A stretch of 64,000 nucleotides of DNA from Alistipes sp. (GTDB taxonomy: Bacteria; Bacteroidota; Bacteroidia; Bacteroidales; Rikenellaceae): NCBI GenBank assembly GCA_017623505.1, contig JAGAOZ010000014.1, forward strand, positions 120,427 through 184,426. Direction: 5' to 3'. The notes beneath the pieces were generated by a model. The model saw only the letters and a program-made list of their open reading frames with translations. It was not told the DNA's origin and made no database searches. Positions 54,801-63,336 of this stretch are shown in pieces. Position numbers and translations under genes: made by a program. How positions within the stretch are numbered: position 1 is the stretch's first letter; every line of letters starts with the position of its first letter.

Positions 54801-55253
54801 TCAAATATTGTCTGAGGCGTACCACTCGGCGTATGAAGCCCCCGTCTCGTGCAACCTCAACGAAAAAATCTCTACATCGTCGGGAAGTACCTCCAAGAGG
54901 CGTTCGGCAAAGTCGGAGAGCAGATTCTCGGTGGTCGGACGGTAGGGAAGCATCACGATATTCTCGAACTGCTCCTCCAGAGTCGCCCTCAAAGGCTCTG
55001 CCGCCTCGTTTTCCTCAATAAGCAGGGCGTGGTCACACCAAGAGATGATAGCCTCGTGGACCAGCTGCTTCAACACACCGAAGTCGATGACCATACCGCG
55101 ATAAGGGTCCAACTCGTCATCGGACGGAGTGCCTCGCACCGTCACAAAAAGACGGTAGGAGTGGCCGTGTATCTGACTGCACCGCCCCGGATAACCCTCC
55201 AGGAAGTGTGCCGCCTCGAACGAAAACTCTTTAGTCAATCTCAGTGTTGCCAT
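54801..55253 (-). CDS. queD: 6-pyruvoyl-tetrahydropterin synthase/QueD-like
   Basis: 150 residues from MATLRLTKEF (the Met 24 nt upstream is less likely). Zinc ligands are FEAAH and HGHSY; the catalytic Cys lies in RCSQIHGHSY as in QueD; RPTTENL and LHETGASYAEW complete the family pattern. QueD makes 6-carboxy-tetrahydropterin for queuosine and other deazapurines. No other queuosine genes are in the window. A TATCTTTG -7 box lies 35 nt upstream. Confidence 0.9.
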   Translation of the reverse strand: MATLRLTKEFSFEAAHFLEGYPGRCSQIHGHSYRLFVTVRGTPSDDELDPYRGMVIDFGVLKQLVHEAIISWCDHALLIEENEAAEPLRATLEEQFENIVMLPYRPTTENLLSDFAERLLEVLPDDVEIFSLRLHETGASYAEWYASDNI

Positions 55254-55287
55254 AGCTCTATTGCTTTGTGGGTACAATCCCCCACTA

Positions 55288-55295
55288 CAAAGATA
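55288..55295 (-). promoter_or_regulatory. Putative -7 box for queD
   Basis: TATCTTTG on the minus strand, 35 nt before the ATG; upstream DNA is very AT-rich. Confidence 0.5.
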
Positions 55296-55386
55296 GTATA
55301 TTTATTCTAAATATAAGAAGTTCTATTATGTTTTTGTTGTCTTATTATTTGCCGAAGCATATTTTCGGTGGCGTTTGTTGGTCTAC

Positions 55387-55419
55387 GTTTTGATATTCGG
55401 TAAAAATTTTGCTATCTTC
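55387..55419 (+). promoter_or_regulatory. Promoter of the YihY-DUF2520-kdsC-YbaK operon
   Basis: TTTTG (55387-55391), 20-nt spacer, TATCTTCG (55412-55419), 30 nt before the ATG. Matches the Bacteroidetes consensus apart from one base. Confidence 0.6.
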
Positions 55420-55448
55420 GCAGATAATATGTAATCGCACCCGATAGG

Positions 55449-56753
55449 ATGAAAATCAAAGAGAAAATAGACAAACTCTTCACACTGCGACTCCGAGAGG
55501 TGAAGAACCCGTGGATGAGGCGTCTGATACGTTTCATCCGCCTGATGAGCTATATGCTGCGCTCGCTACTCAGCCACGGCACAATGTTGCGCAGCGACGC
55601 CCTGACATACTACACTCTTATATCGATAGTGCCTATCGTGGCGTTGGCCTTTGCCATTGTCAATGGCTTCGGCATGATAGACAACTTGGTGGGAAACCTC
55701 TATGCACTGCTTCCGACGATGCCGGAGGTGGTCGATTTGATTGTAGACTTCGCCGAGAGGGCTTTGGCGCGCACACAGGGCGGCATTGTTGCGGTGGTGA
55801 GTATCGCGATGCTTTTCTGGTCGGTGATAAGTATGTTCAACTCTATAGAGTCCGCATTCAACAACATCTGGGAGGTGAAGCAGGGGCGTAACATCATGCG
55901 CCGCGTGAGCAACTACATCACTATCTTCGTGGTAGCACCTCTGCTGTGGGTGCTCTCCTCATATCTGGGAACGTTCTTCAATGAGTTTATCCCGATGAGC
56001 CAACATTGGTCGGTTGTGCTCTGCGGCAAGCTGCTGTCGATATTTATTGCGTGGGTGCTCTTCAGCTTCCTGTTTATCATCCTGCCCAACACGAAGGTCC
56101 ACTTCCGCCCCGCCTGCGTGGCAGGTTTGGTGACGGCGATATTCTTCGTGGCGTTCCAATGGCTCTACGTCTGGATACAGTCGATGATGACATCGTACAA
56201 CGCCATCTACGGTAGCTTTGCCGCCTTGCCGCTGTTCCTTATTTGGGTGAAGGTGTCGTGGCAGATATTTCTGCTGGGTGGCGAGCTCTCGTTTGCCGTA
56301 CAGAACGAGAAGGTCTTTGATGAGGAGCACGCAACAAAACATATCAGCTACACCTCACGTCGTGCCGTTATGTTGGCTATCATGTATGAGATATGCAACG
56401 CCTTCCGCAGTGGTCGCGGCGGTCTGACAACCATAGAGCTGAACCAACGTTTGGAGCTCCCTCCGCGCCTGATGCATCGCACGCTGCTGATACTCTGCGA
56501 GGCGGGACTGCTGCACGAGATTGAGGGGTATGACGATAGGGAGGAGAAGTTCTTTGCGCCGGCACGTGACATCTCTACGCTGCGCATATACGACATCCTG
56601 GAGGCTGTGGATGATGCCGGCTACGGCAAGCAAACCATCACCGAAGAGTCTGCCGAGCGTTGGAGCAAGGTGATAGAGAAGATACGCAAGGCAGCCCGCA
56701 AGGCGGAGGATAATAAGTTGTTAATAGATTTAAAACCAGATAATTATGACTAA
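55449..56753 (+). CDS. YihY/BrkB family inner-membrane protein
   Basis: 434 residues: six membrane segments in about 30-290 with the family motifs SDALTYYTLISIVPIVALAF (about 44-63), ESAFNNIWEVKQGRN and a LLGGELSFAVQNE end, then a C-terminal winged-helix-like domain (about 305-434) predicted from its helices. YihY was once called ribonuclease BN by mistake; the true function is not settled. It overlaps the next gene by 8 nt. Confidence 0.92.
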   Translation: MKIKEKIDKLFTLRLREVKNPWMRRLIRFIRLMSYMLRSLLSHGTMLRSDALTYYTLISIVPIVALAFAIVNGFGMIDNLVGNLYALLPTMPEVVDLIVDFAERALARTQGGIVAVVSIAMLFWSVISMFNSIESAFNNIWEVKQGRNIMRRVSNYITIFVVAPLLWVLSSYLGTFFNEFIPMSQHWSVVLCGKLLSIFIAWVLFSFLFIILPNTKVHFRPACVAGLVTAIFFVAFQWLYVWIQSMMTSYNAIYGSFAALPLFLIWVKVSWQIFLLGGELSFAVQNEKVFDEEHATKHISYTSRRAVMLAIMYEICNAFRSGRGGLTTIELNQRLELPPRLMHRTLLILCEAGLLHEIEGYDDREEKFFAPARDISTLRIYDILEAVDDAGYGKQTITEESAERWSKVIEKIRKAARKAEDNKLLIDLKPDNYD

Positions 56754-57525
56754 CGAGATACATAGTGTCTCCATCATAGGCAGTGGCAATGTAGCCGAGA
56801 CGTTGGCACTCTCGATAGCGGGTGCGTGGGGTATTGAGCTACGCGAAATTATCGCACGCAACATCGAGCGCGGAGAGCAGATAGCACGCCAGGCAAGTTG
56901 CGACTTTGTTGCGCTAGGCGAGCCTGTGGCGGATGCCGACCTCTATATCATCGCCGTCAGTGACCGCGCTGTGGCGGAGGTTGCCGAGCAGGCGGAGCTG
57001 CCGAGTGAGAGTATCGTCGTACATACGGCAGGTAGTGTCGAGTGCGCCGTCTTGGGCGAGGGTGCGAGGGGTGTATTCTACCCTTTTCAGACCTTCACGG
57101 CGGGGCGCAGAGTCGATATGAGCGAGGTGCCTATCTTCATTGAGGGTAGCGACGAGCAGACGACGCTCCAACTCGAAGAGTTTGCCCAGCAACTAACCTC
57201 GAAGGTCTATCGCGCCGACAGCGCACGCCGCCGAGAGATACATCTGGCAGGGGTTTTTGCCTGCAACTTCGTCAATGCTCTCTACACGATTGCAGCCGAG
57301 CGACTGCAACAGCAGGAGGCCCTACCTTTTGAGGTGCTACAACCGCTGATTCTCGAAACAGCAGAGAAGGCCGCCGAGGCGGAGAACCCCGCTACGGTGC
57401 AGACAGGACCGGCACGACGAGGCGACACGCAGGTTATGGAGCGTCATCTGACGATGCTCACCGAGCACGAGGAGCTGCAACAGATTTACACGTTGCTGAG
57501 TCAGGAGATTTTTAAAAGGAGATAA
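56746..57525 (+). CDS. Rossmann-fold and DUF2520 domain protein
   Basis: 259 residues. NAD(P)-binding motif GSGNVAETLALSIA (about 12-25), an F420-dependent-oxidoreductase-like N-domain and a C-terminal helical DUF2520 domain with AGVFACNFVNALYTIA. It looks like a small dehydrogenase related to 6-phosphogluconate or ketopantoate reductases, but no substrate is known. Overlaps the YihY gene, and kdsC follows 18 nt later. Confidence 0.88.
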   Translation: MTNEIHSVSIIGSGNVAETLALSIAGAWGIELREIIARNIERGEQIARQASCDFVALGEPVADADLYIIAVSDRAVAEVAEQAELPSESIVVHTAGSVECAVLGEGARGVFYPFQTFTAGRRVDMSEVPIFIEGSDEQTTLQLEEFAQQLTSKVYRADSARRREIHLAGVFACNFVNALYTIAAERLQQQEALPFEVLQPLILETAEKAAEAENPATVQTGPARRGDTQVMERHLTMLTEHEELQQIYTLLSQEIFKRR

Positions 57526-57543
57526 ACACAAAACAGATAAGAG

Positions 57544-58083
57544 ATGGGAAATTTTAAGGAGGATATCGTAAAGACCAAAGCCTTTATATTTGATGTGGAT
57601 GGTGTGATGACCAATGGCGGCATAACACCTATCGAGGGCGGAACAGACTTTCTGCGTACATACAACGCTAAGGATGGCTACGCCATAGCCTACGCTATAC
57701 GTCGCGGCTACAAAGTGTGTGTCATCTCAGGTGGCCACGGCAACCTCTTGCAGAGCCGTCTGACACGCTTGGGCGTGACGAAGATGTATCTGAACTGTAT
57801 GGATAAAATCTCGGCAATGAAGGAGTTTTTCGAGGAGTATGACGTGGACCCTGCTACGACGATTTATATGGGCGACGACATCCCCGACTTGGAGTGTATG
57901 GAGCAGGTGGGTATCCCTGTATGCCCTGCCGACGCCTGCTCGGAGGTTGTGGAGGCAAGCCGCTACATCTCGGAGTTCAACGGTGGCGCAGGTGCCGTAC
58001 GTGACGTTGTGGAGCAGGTGCTGCGCTCACAGGATGAGTGGGCAAAGGACCGTCGAGGTGTGCTCGGCATAGCATCTCGTTAG
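57544..58083 (+). CDS. kdsC: KdsC-like HAD phosphatase (Kdo-8-phosphate phosphatase)
   Basis: 179 residues of the small C0 HAD type with FDVDGVMTNGG (catalytic Asp pair, about 15-25), VCISGG, and MGDDIPDLECM. KdsC removes phosphate from Kdo-8-phosphate in lipopolysaccharide core synthesis. kdsA and kdsB are not adjacent. The gene lies between DUF2520 and YbaK-like genes in one operon. Confidence 0.9.
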   Translation: MGNFKEDIVKTKAFIFDVDGVMTNGGITPIEGGTDFLRTYNAKDGYAIAYAIRRGYKVCVISGGHGNLLQSRLTRLGVTKMYLNCMDKISAMKEFFEEYDVDPATTIYMGDDIPDLECMEQVGIPVCPADACSEVVEASRYISEFNGGAGAVRDVVEQVLRSQDEWAKDRRGVLGIASR

Positions 58084-58085
58084 CC

Positions 58086-58592
58086 ATGAGCGAGGAGTTG
58101 AAGGCCCGCCGCGAGAGGGTGCTGGCGTTTCTTGAGGCGCACGCCATAGAGTTTGAGATGTATGAGCATCCCGAAGCCCCCACGATAGATATTGCCCGCC
58201 AATATTGGCACGCAGACGGCTCGAAGCACTGCAAAAACCTCTTCTTCCGCAATCATAAGGGCAACCGCCACTACTTGGTGGTCTTTGATTGTGAGCAGTC
58301 GCTGGCCATCCACGACTTGGAACATCGTCTGCGACAAGGTAAGCTCTCGTTTGCCTCCGAGAAACGTATGATGCGCTGCCTGGGACTGATGCCCGGCTCG
58401 GTATCGCCTTTCGGGCTGATAAACGATGGGGACAAGGAGGTGCATCTCTTTTTGGATGCCAACCTGCGCAGCTACCCTTCACTGTCGTTCCACCCCAACG
58501 ACAACACCGCCACGGTGGTCATCACGCAAGAGATGTTCGCCAAGTATCTGGATGCGGTGGGGGCAAGTTATGAATATATAGAGCTGTATTAG
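58086..58592 (+). CDS. YbaK/ProXp-type prolyl-tRNA editing protein
   Basis: 168 residues from MSEELKARRERVLAF, 2 nt after the kdsC stop; an earlier in-frame Met (58038) lies inside kdsC. The YbaK fold is shown by HPEAPTIDIA, CKNLFFRNHKG and PGSVSPFGLINDGDKEV. Stand-alone members hydrolyse mischarged Ala- or Cys-tRNA-Pro. Because the ProRS at 46.4 kb lacks the editing insertion, editing in trans is a reasonable role. Confidence 0.88.
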   Translation: MSEELKARRERVLAFLEAHAIEFEMYEHPEAPTIDIARQYWHADGSKHCKNLFFRNHKGNRHYLVVFDCEQSLAIHDLEHRLRQGKLSFASEKRMMRCLGLMPGSVSPFGLINDGDKEVHLFLDANLRSYPSLSFHPNDNTATVVITQEMFAKYLDAVGASYEYIELY

Positions 58593-58697
58593 GGGGACTA
58601 ATACAGCTCTATATATTTAATGAGTAATTAGTAATGAGTAATTAGCAATTGGTTTTATTAACATTGTTATAACGGTGTTAATAGTTTTGAGATTCTG

Positions 58698-58796
58698 TCA
58701 CTAAACTCCCTAAACTCCTTAAATTCCCTAAATTCTCATTTTTTAGTGAGATTAGTGAGGTTAGAGAGTATAGGGAAATTAGTGAAGTTAGGGATT
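58698..58796. repeat. Long imperfect inverted array of 8-9 nt units
   Basis: The left arm is several CTAAACTCC-like units on the plus strand; the right arm, after a TTTTT centre, is GAGATTAGTGAGG-like units, roughly the complement. It could fold into a long hairpin. Confidence 0.6.
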
Positions 58797-58820
58797 GACG
58801 GAAAAGCTCAATGCAATAAA

Positions 58821-58862
58821 AAAATGGGCGTGTCTAACAAGTTTTTAGACACGCCTATTTTG
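58821..58862. terminator. Bidirectional terminator
   Basis: GGCGTGTCTAA pairs with TTAGACACGCC; A/T runs on both sides. It lies between the convergent YbaK-like gene and the TonB-dependent receptor gene. Confidence 0.85.
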
Positions 58863-58993
58863 TAGGAAGTTGTATAGCAAGAGCTATTTTGAAGGCTGCG
58901 AGTAAGCGAGAGCAGAGTCAAGCTCGCTTGAACTATGCCGAGCGAGAGCAGACAAGGGAAGAATAACATAATTCTTTCCAAGCTGCTCGCAGA

Positions 58994-59036
58994 CTGAGAA
59001 ACCGCAGTTTACTCGGCGTAAATGAGGATTTCTCAG
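58994..59036. repeat. CCGCAG-core hairpin, copy 2
   Basis: The same 27-nt core (59002-59028) as at 46340-46366, here enclosed by CTGAGAAA and TTTCTCAG, 8 bp perfect and unrelated to the arms of copy 1. Confidence 0.75.
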
Positions 59037-59110
59037 ACAAGGCAGATGCCGAAAGAGCCTTGTTAGACAGCTTCACAATTACTCTTTACTAATTGCTAAT
59101 TACTCATTGC

Positions 59111-62017
59111 TTAGAATCGTGGGCCCATGCCGCCATGCATACCGCCTCGTCCGCGACCACCACCCATAGGTGACATACCCTCGTAGTCGGTAATCTCGCG
59201 TGAGCCCTTCTTGCCGAAGATACGCAGGTTGTAGTTGAACTGAACGGTGAAATAACGGCCAATGACGCTATTCCAAGAGTTCTGCGTGAAGCCCGAACCT
59301 GTGGTACGTGCGAACGATGTGTTTTGGTCGAAGATGTCGTTCACACCAATCATAACCTCGCCCAACTGATTCTTAAAGAGTTTCTTACCGATATAGGCGT
59401 TGCAGAGTGTATATTGGTCGTTATAGTCGTTCGTATAGCCGATATTCTGCACGTATGTAGCACTCGCTGTGAAGGTGAAGCCCCTCCAGAAGACAGCCTT
59501 CAGAGAGCCATTTGCCGAGTGGTTGAAGTACTCATTCTTACCCTGACGAGCAGCCAAAGAGTTCTTAGCCTGGCTATAAGTACCGTTCCAAGAGAATGTG
59601 AAGTCGATATTCTCCGAGATATTACTACTCAACACCGCGCGCAGGTCATAACCGATATTCGACGCCATATTCTTCTCTCCGTTGACATACGATGGTGCCT
59701 CGTTGTAGTTCACGCCTCCCATCAAATTCAAGTTACACTTGATAGGGTTGATAGGCAGACCATACGAGATGTGGGTACGCAAACTCAAGAATCCATCGGC
59801 ATTGCGATAGGTAGAGTACTGTGTAGGTGTTGTATCCAACTCATTGAGCACATCCTGTGGAATGTTCGCTCCGGTATAGATATCCGATGCGATATAGTCG
59901 CTTGTACTCTGGAACGAGAACATCCACATAAAAGTACGGCCCTTCTGGAGGTTGGTGTAGTTGTAGTGGAAGTTGATACGGTGAGAGTACGATGGGTCCA
60001 GATTCTCGTTACCGCGCGACACATACTGCGCATTCTGGATGTTGAGAATATCCTGCAACTGGTCTACGTCGGGATTCTCGGTATTTGACATCACAAACAG
60101 ACGGATAGAGTGCTGCTTGGTGATGTTGAAGTTACCCATCATAAAATATGTGAAGTCGTTGAACTTACGGTTGATAGGGTTAGCCTTAGGGGTGATGAAC
60201 TTACCCTCCAGGGCCGAATACTGATAGTTCACATTGAAGATAAAGGTGTTGCGCTCCTTGCTGTAACGGAAGCCAGGACCGATGCTATGACGCTGGTAGT
60301 TAGACTCATAGTCGCTCGAAAGCTTCTCGTCCAACACGCCATTGATATAGTTGCTGTCAGCACCGAAGTTCATCGTCTGCTTGTCGCTCTTCTGGTCGTC
60401 CATATTCCACGCATAGCGGAGTGTGATAGCAGACACCTTAGAGAGAGGCTCTGCGTATGTCATAGAGGCACCTACACTCACGTCGCGCGAGTCGCTACCC
60501 GTCGAGATATGGCGCAACAGAGGCTCGTAGCCTGTAATCTCGCCGGCATCGTCGTATGTAGGCAGGGTCTGCTCGACAGAATGTGAGCGGTAGTCGCCCT
60601 CACGACCACGATAGTTCACACGACCATCCACAGTAAGCAGTCTGCCCGGCTTACCCAACAATACGCGGTACTGCAAAAACTCATTGAAACGCAGACCGTC
60701 GCTGCCACCCTGATTCTTGCTATCTACAAGGTTGATGATATCCTGCTCGGTTGCACCCCACTGACGACCACCGGTTGTCGAGAAGCGGTCAAAGCCCTGG
60801 AAAGAGAGCGAGGTACGCGACATCAAAGATTGCGTCTGGCTGATACGCCAATCGAAGCGCAGGTTAAGGCGGTGGTTATTGTTCGAGTTGTCGTTATAAC
60901 CTCTCTCCTCCAAAGTACCCAAGTCAGCCAAAGGAGCCTCGTACCACTTGATAAGCTCCGAAAGATTCTCGGTAGCAGTGTTGTTGAAGAAGTAGCTACC
61001 CTGCAACTTAACCTTCTCCTTCTCGCCCCAAGCGTTAGAGTAGTTCAAACCGATAGAACCTACGTTAGCCACACCATTCTGTGGGCGGACCATATAGCGA
61101 CCTACACCGCTGCCTCGGCCCATCTGACCACCATTCACACCGACAATATCCTCAAACGAGAAGTTCTGCTGGTTGATGTTGTTCAACATACCGATAACCG
61201 ACAGACGGCTCGAACCGTTGAAGTAGTTTACATTACCGCCGACATTGTATTTATGGTGCGATGTAATATCATCTGTCTCAGGCTGATAGCCATAGCCTGC
61301 ATAGAGCTTACCAAAGACACCTTGACGCATATTCTCGTGTGTCACGATATTGATAGCCTTGTAGCCCTCGCCATCGTCCATACCCGAGAACTCGGCATTA
61401 TCCGAGAGCTTATTAAAGACCTCAACGCTCTTTACGGTCTGTGCGGGCAGTGAATTCAAGGCTGTCGATACATCCTCGCCAAAAAACTCCTTGCCATCGA
61501 CAAAAATCTTCTTGATAGTCTCACCCTGAGCCTCTACCGAGCCGTTATTGACGGTAATACCCGGCATCTTCTTCAACAAACCCTCCACGTCGGCATCGTT
61601 AGCCACCTTGAAGGCTGAGGCGTTGTAGCTCACCGTGTCACCCTTGGTCGAAGCACGTATAGCCTGTGCCTCAACACGTACTGTCTCCAGCTTGGTAGAC
61701 TCCTCTTTGATGGTGAAAGAGCCCAACTTGCGGCTATTAGCTGATATGGTAACCTCCTGAACGAGAGTCTCATAACCGATAAAAGAGATTGAGAGCTTAT
61801 AGGTACCGTTCTTCACGTTCGACACCGAGGTCTTACCTGCATAGCCCGATATTGCTTGACGTGAGTATGAGTCATCGTCAGCCAACGTTAAATCCACCAC
61901 TGCGCCGGCAACACCCTGGTTGGTCGCAGCGTCAATAACAGTGAGTTCCACCCTTCCCTGTGCATAAGTCGCAGCAGAAATCAAAGTAAAAATCAATGCT
62001 ACAAAAATCTTTCTCAT
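59111..62017 (-). CDS. TonB-dependent receptor-like outer-membrane protein (carboxypeptidase-regulatory type)
   Basis: 968 residues: signal peptide ending near TYAQ, an N-terminal carboxypeptidase-like domain (VIDAATNQGVAGAVVDLTL, about 27-45; FIGYETLVQEV), a plug region (KKMPGITVNNG, KIFVDGKEFFGED), then a large barrel of the outer-membrane beta-barrel family 3. No SusD partner lies beside it, so it belongs to the non-SusC group with unknown ligand. The C-terminus has a Gly/Arg/Met extension (MGGGRGRGGMHGGMGPRF) after the last barrel strand. Confidence 0.92.
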   Translation of the reverse strand: MRKIFVALIFTLISAATYAQGRVELTVIDAATNQGVAGAVVDLTLADDDSYSRQAISGYAGKTSVSNVKNGTYKLSISFIGYETLVQEVTISANSRKLGSFTIKEESTKLETVRVEAQAIRASTKGDTVSYNASAFKVANDADVEGLLKKMPGITVNNGSVEAQGETIKKIFVDGKEFFGEDVSTALNSLPAQTVKSVEVFNKLSDNAEFSGMDDGEGYKAINIVTHENMRQGVFGKLYAGYGYQPETDDITSHHKYNVGGNVNYFNGSSRLSVIGMLNNINQQNFSFEDIVGVNGGQMGRGSGVGRYMVRPQNGVANVGSIGLNYSNAWGEKEKVKLQGSYFFNNTATENLSELIKWYEAPLADLGTLEERGYNDNSNNNHRLNLRFDWRISQTQSLMSRTSLSFQGFDRFSTTGGRQWGATEQDIINLVDSKNQGGSDGLRFNEFLQYRVLLGKPGRLLTVDGRVNYRGREGDYRSHSVEQTLPTYDDAGEITGYEPLLRHISTGSDSRDVSVGASMTYAEPLSKVSAITLRYAWNMDDQKSDKQTMNFGADSNYINGVLDEKLSSDYESNYQRHSIGPGFRYSKERNTFIFNVNYQYSALEGKFITPKANPINRKFNDFTYFMMGNFNITKQHSIRLFVMSNTENPDVDQLQDILNIQNAQYVSRGNENLDPSYSHRINFHYNYTNLQKGRTFMWMFSFQSTSDYIASDIYTGANIPQDVLNELDTTPTQYSTYRNADGFLSLRTHISYGLPINPIKCNLNLMGGVNYNEAPSYVNGEKNMASNIGYDLRAVLSSNISENIDFTFSWNGTYSQAKNSLAARQGKNEYFNHSANGSLKAVFWRGFTFTASATYVQNIGYTNDYNDQYTLCNAYIGKKLFKNQLGEVMIGVNDIFDQNTSFARTTGSGFTQNSWNSVIGRYFTVQFNYNLRIFGKKGSREITDYEGMSPMGGGRGRGGMHGGMGPRF

Positions 62018-62084
62018 TATATTCTGTTTTACAATTAACCTCGAAATTAAAAATATCCTTACAGCACAACGGCTTTTTCGCGGT

Positions 62085-62118
62085 GCAAATATATATAAAA
62101 TAAGGTGGTTAAATCAAA
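62085..62118 (-). promoter_or_regulatory. Promoter of the TonB-dependent receptor gene
   Basis: Minus strand TTTG near 62118-62115, spacer of 21-22 nt, TATATTTG (62092-62085), about 68 nt before the ATG. Confidence 0.6.
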
Positions 62119-62172
62119 CGAAAGGGGTGAAACGCCAAAAACAAGGGGTTAAATGCCTTTTTCCCCGACCCA

Positions 62173-62206
62173 AAAAAACAGGGAGCCAAACCTCGGTCTG
62201 GCTCCC
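62173..62206 (-). terminator. Terminator of the LytTR response regulator gene
   Basis: GGGAGCCA pairs with TGGCTCCC (62206-62181 on the minus strand, 10-nt loop), followed by a run of seven T. Confidence 0.8.
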
Positions 62207-62412
62207 CTCGAAAAACAACCTAAATCCATTATTACCCCATAATGGTCTCGCGGGCCGCAACATTGCGTTCCAAGTTGCTCTTGCTGCCCCGTCTGGGCGG
62301 GACAACCCCATAATTTCCATTAACCAACTAAAACTCCGCTACAAATATATTACAAAAAAACAACCTGCACATCACTGCGCAGGTAAAATATCCACACAAG
62401 GGGGTGAACCGA

Positions 62413-63195
62413 CTAATTTGAGGGGTGAACTGTCGTCAGCCACTGCTTAAATTCGGGAACACGCGCCTTGCTGATGATAATCTTTTCGGGTGTCTCGACA
62501 CTCAGATTCAACGCCAAACGGGCACCAAACCATATCACAATATCCTTAACGGCATCCCTGGCGATGATAAACTGTCGGTTAGCACGGAAGAAAACATCCG
62601 GCGAAAGCATCGCCTGCAACTGCTCCAACGTACGCTCGATAGGGAAGATGCGGCCATCGAAGGTCGTCGCCGTAACACGCTCATTCGAGGTGTAGAAGAA
62701 GGCTACATCATCGACACTCAGCGGGATGAGCTTGTCTTTGTGATGAATCAGGAACACACGCTCACGCTGCACACGTTTCTGCTCCACCAGCTCCTCAACA
62801 TTATGGCGGTAGCTCTGTGCCTGCTGTTGCGTCAGACGCGAGAACTTCTCCATAGCGAAGCGTATCTCCTCCTCCTTGATAGGCTTGAGGATGTAGTCTA
62901 TCGAATTGACCTTAAAGGCTTTGATGGCGTACTCGTCGTATGCCGTAGTGAAGATTATCGGAGCCTCAACATCGACCTTATCCAGAATCTTGAACGACTC
63001 GCCGTCCGCCAAATGTATATCCATAAATATAAGGTCGGGACGTACGTGCTGCGCATCGCTGAAGAACTCCACGCTCTCCTCGATGCTCTCCAACACCCCC
63101 ACCACCTCTGCTTCGGGTGCAATCTTTCGCAAAATAGCCTTGAGATTCACCGCCGCCGCGGTCTCATCCTCGATAATTAGAAATTTTTCTGCCAT
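62413..63195 (-). CDS. LytTR-family response regulator
   Basis: 260 residues. A receiver domain (1-120) has the acidic pair EDE (8-10), phosphoacceptor Asp in LIFMDIHLADG (about 58), TTAYDEYA and the conserved Lys in ILKPIKEE. A LytTR DNA-binding domain (about 150-255) follows: VDDVAFFYTSNERVTA, FFRANRQFII. Such regulators pair with LytS/YpdA-type membrane kinases; none is in the window on either side. An 81-bp repeat copy begins 39 nt before the ATG. Confidence 0.93.
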   Translation of the reverse strand: MAEKFLIIEDETAAAVNLKAILRKIAPEAEVVGVLESIEESVEFFSDAQHVRPDLIFMDIHLADGESFKILDKVDVEAPIIFTTAYDEYAIKAFKVNSIDYILKPIKEEEIRFAMEKFSRLTQQQAQSYRHNVEELVEQKRVQRERVFLIHHKDKLIPLSVDDVAFFYTSNERVTATTFDGRIFPIERTLEQLQAMLSPDVFFRANRQFIIARDAVKDIVIWFGARLALNLSVETPEKIIISKARVPEFKQWLTTVHPSN

Positions 63196-63233
63196 AAGGT
63201 ATGTTATTCAAAATTCAAAATTCAAAATTCAAA

Positions 63234-63314
63234 GTTGCGATTAAGCCATACGCAGAGGGAACTTGTTCACTATGCTATGGCAGAGCAACTAAGGGAAGAC
63301 CTTCAGGTCTTGCC
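63234..63314 (+). repeat. 81-bp structured repeat, copy D
   Basis: Identical by eye to copies B and C. AAAATTC heptads on both sides (63208-63233 and after 63314). The GIY-YIG module begins 23 nt downstream. Confidence 0.9.
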
Positions 63315-63336
63315 AAAATTCAAAATTCAAAATTAA

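Larger units (their letters stand above)
58593..59110. other. Intergenic region between convergent genes, with repeats
   Basis: No gene. Contents: TAATGAGTAATTAG units at 58618-58650 and, inverted, at 59083-59110; a CTAAACTC/GAGATTAGTGAGG imperfect inverted array (58698-58796); a bidirectional terminator; a repetitive CGAGAGCAGA stretch (58896-58960); and the CCGCAG-core hairpin. Confidence 0.7.
62018..62412. other. Intergenic region between receptor and response regulator
   Basis: No convincing gene. It has the receptor promoter and a terminator. Between 62235 and 62312 there is a GC-rich stretch flanked by CCCCATAAT repeats, of unknown meaning. Confidence 0.55.

Noticed and set aside
62114-62320. 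Small minus-strand frame between the LytTR gene and the receptor gene
   Set aside because: Covers the terminator hairpin; no homology recognised, and position suits untranslated DNA.
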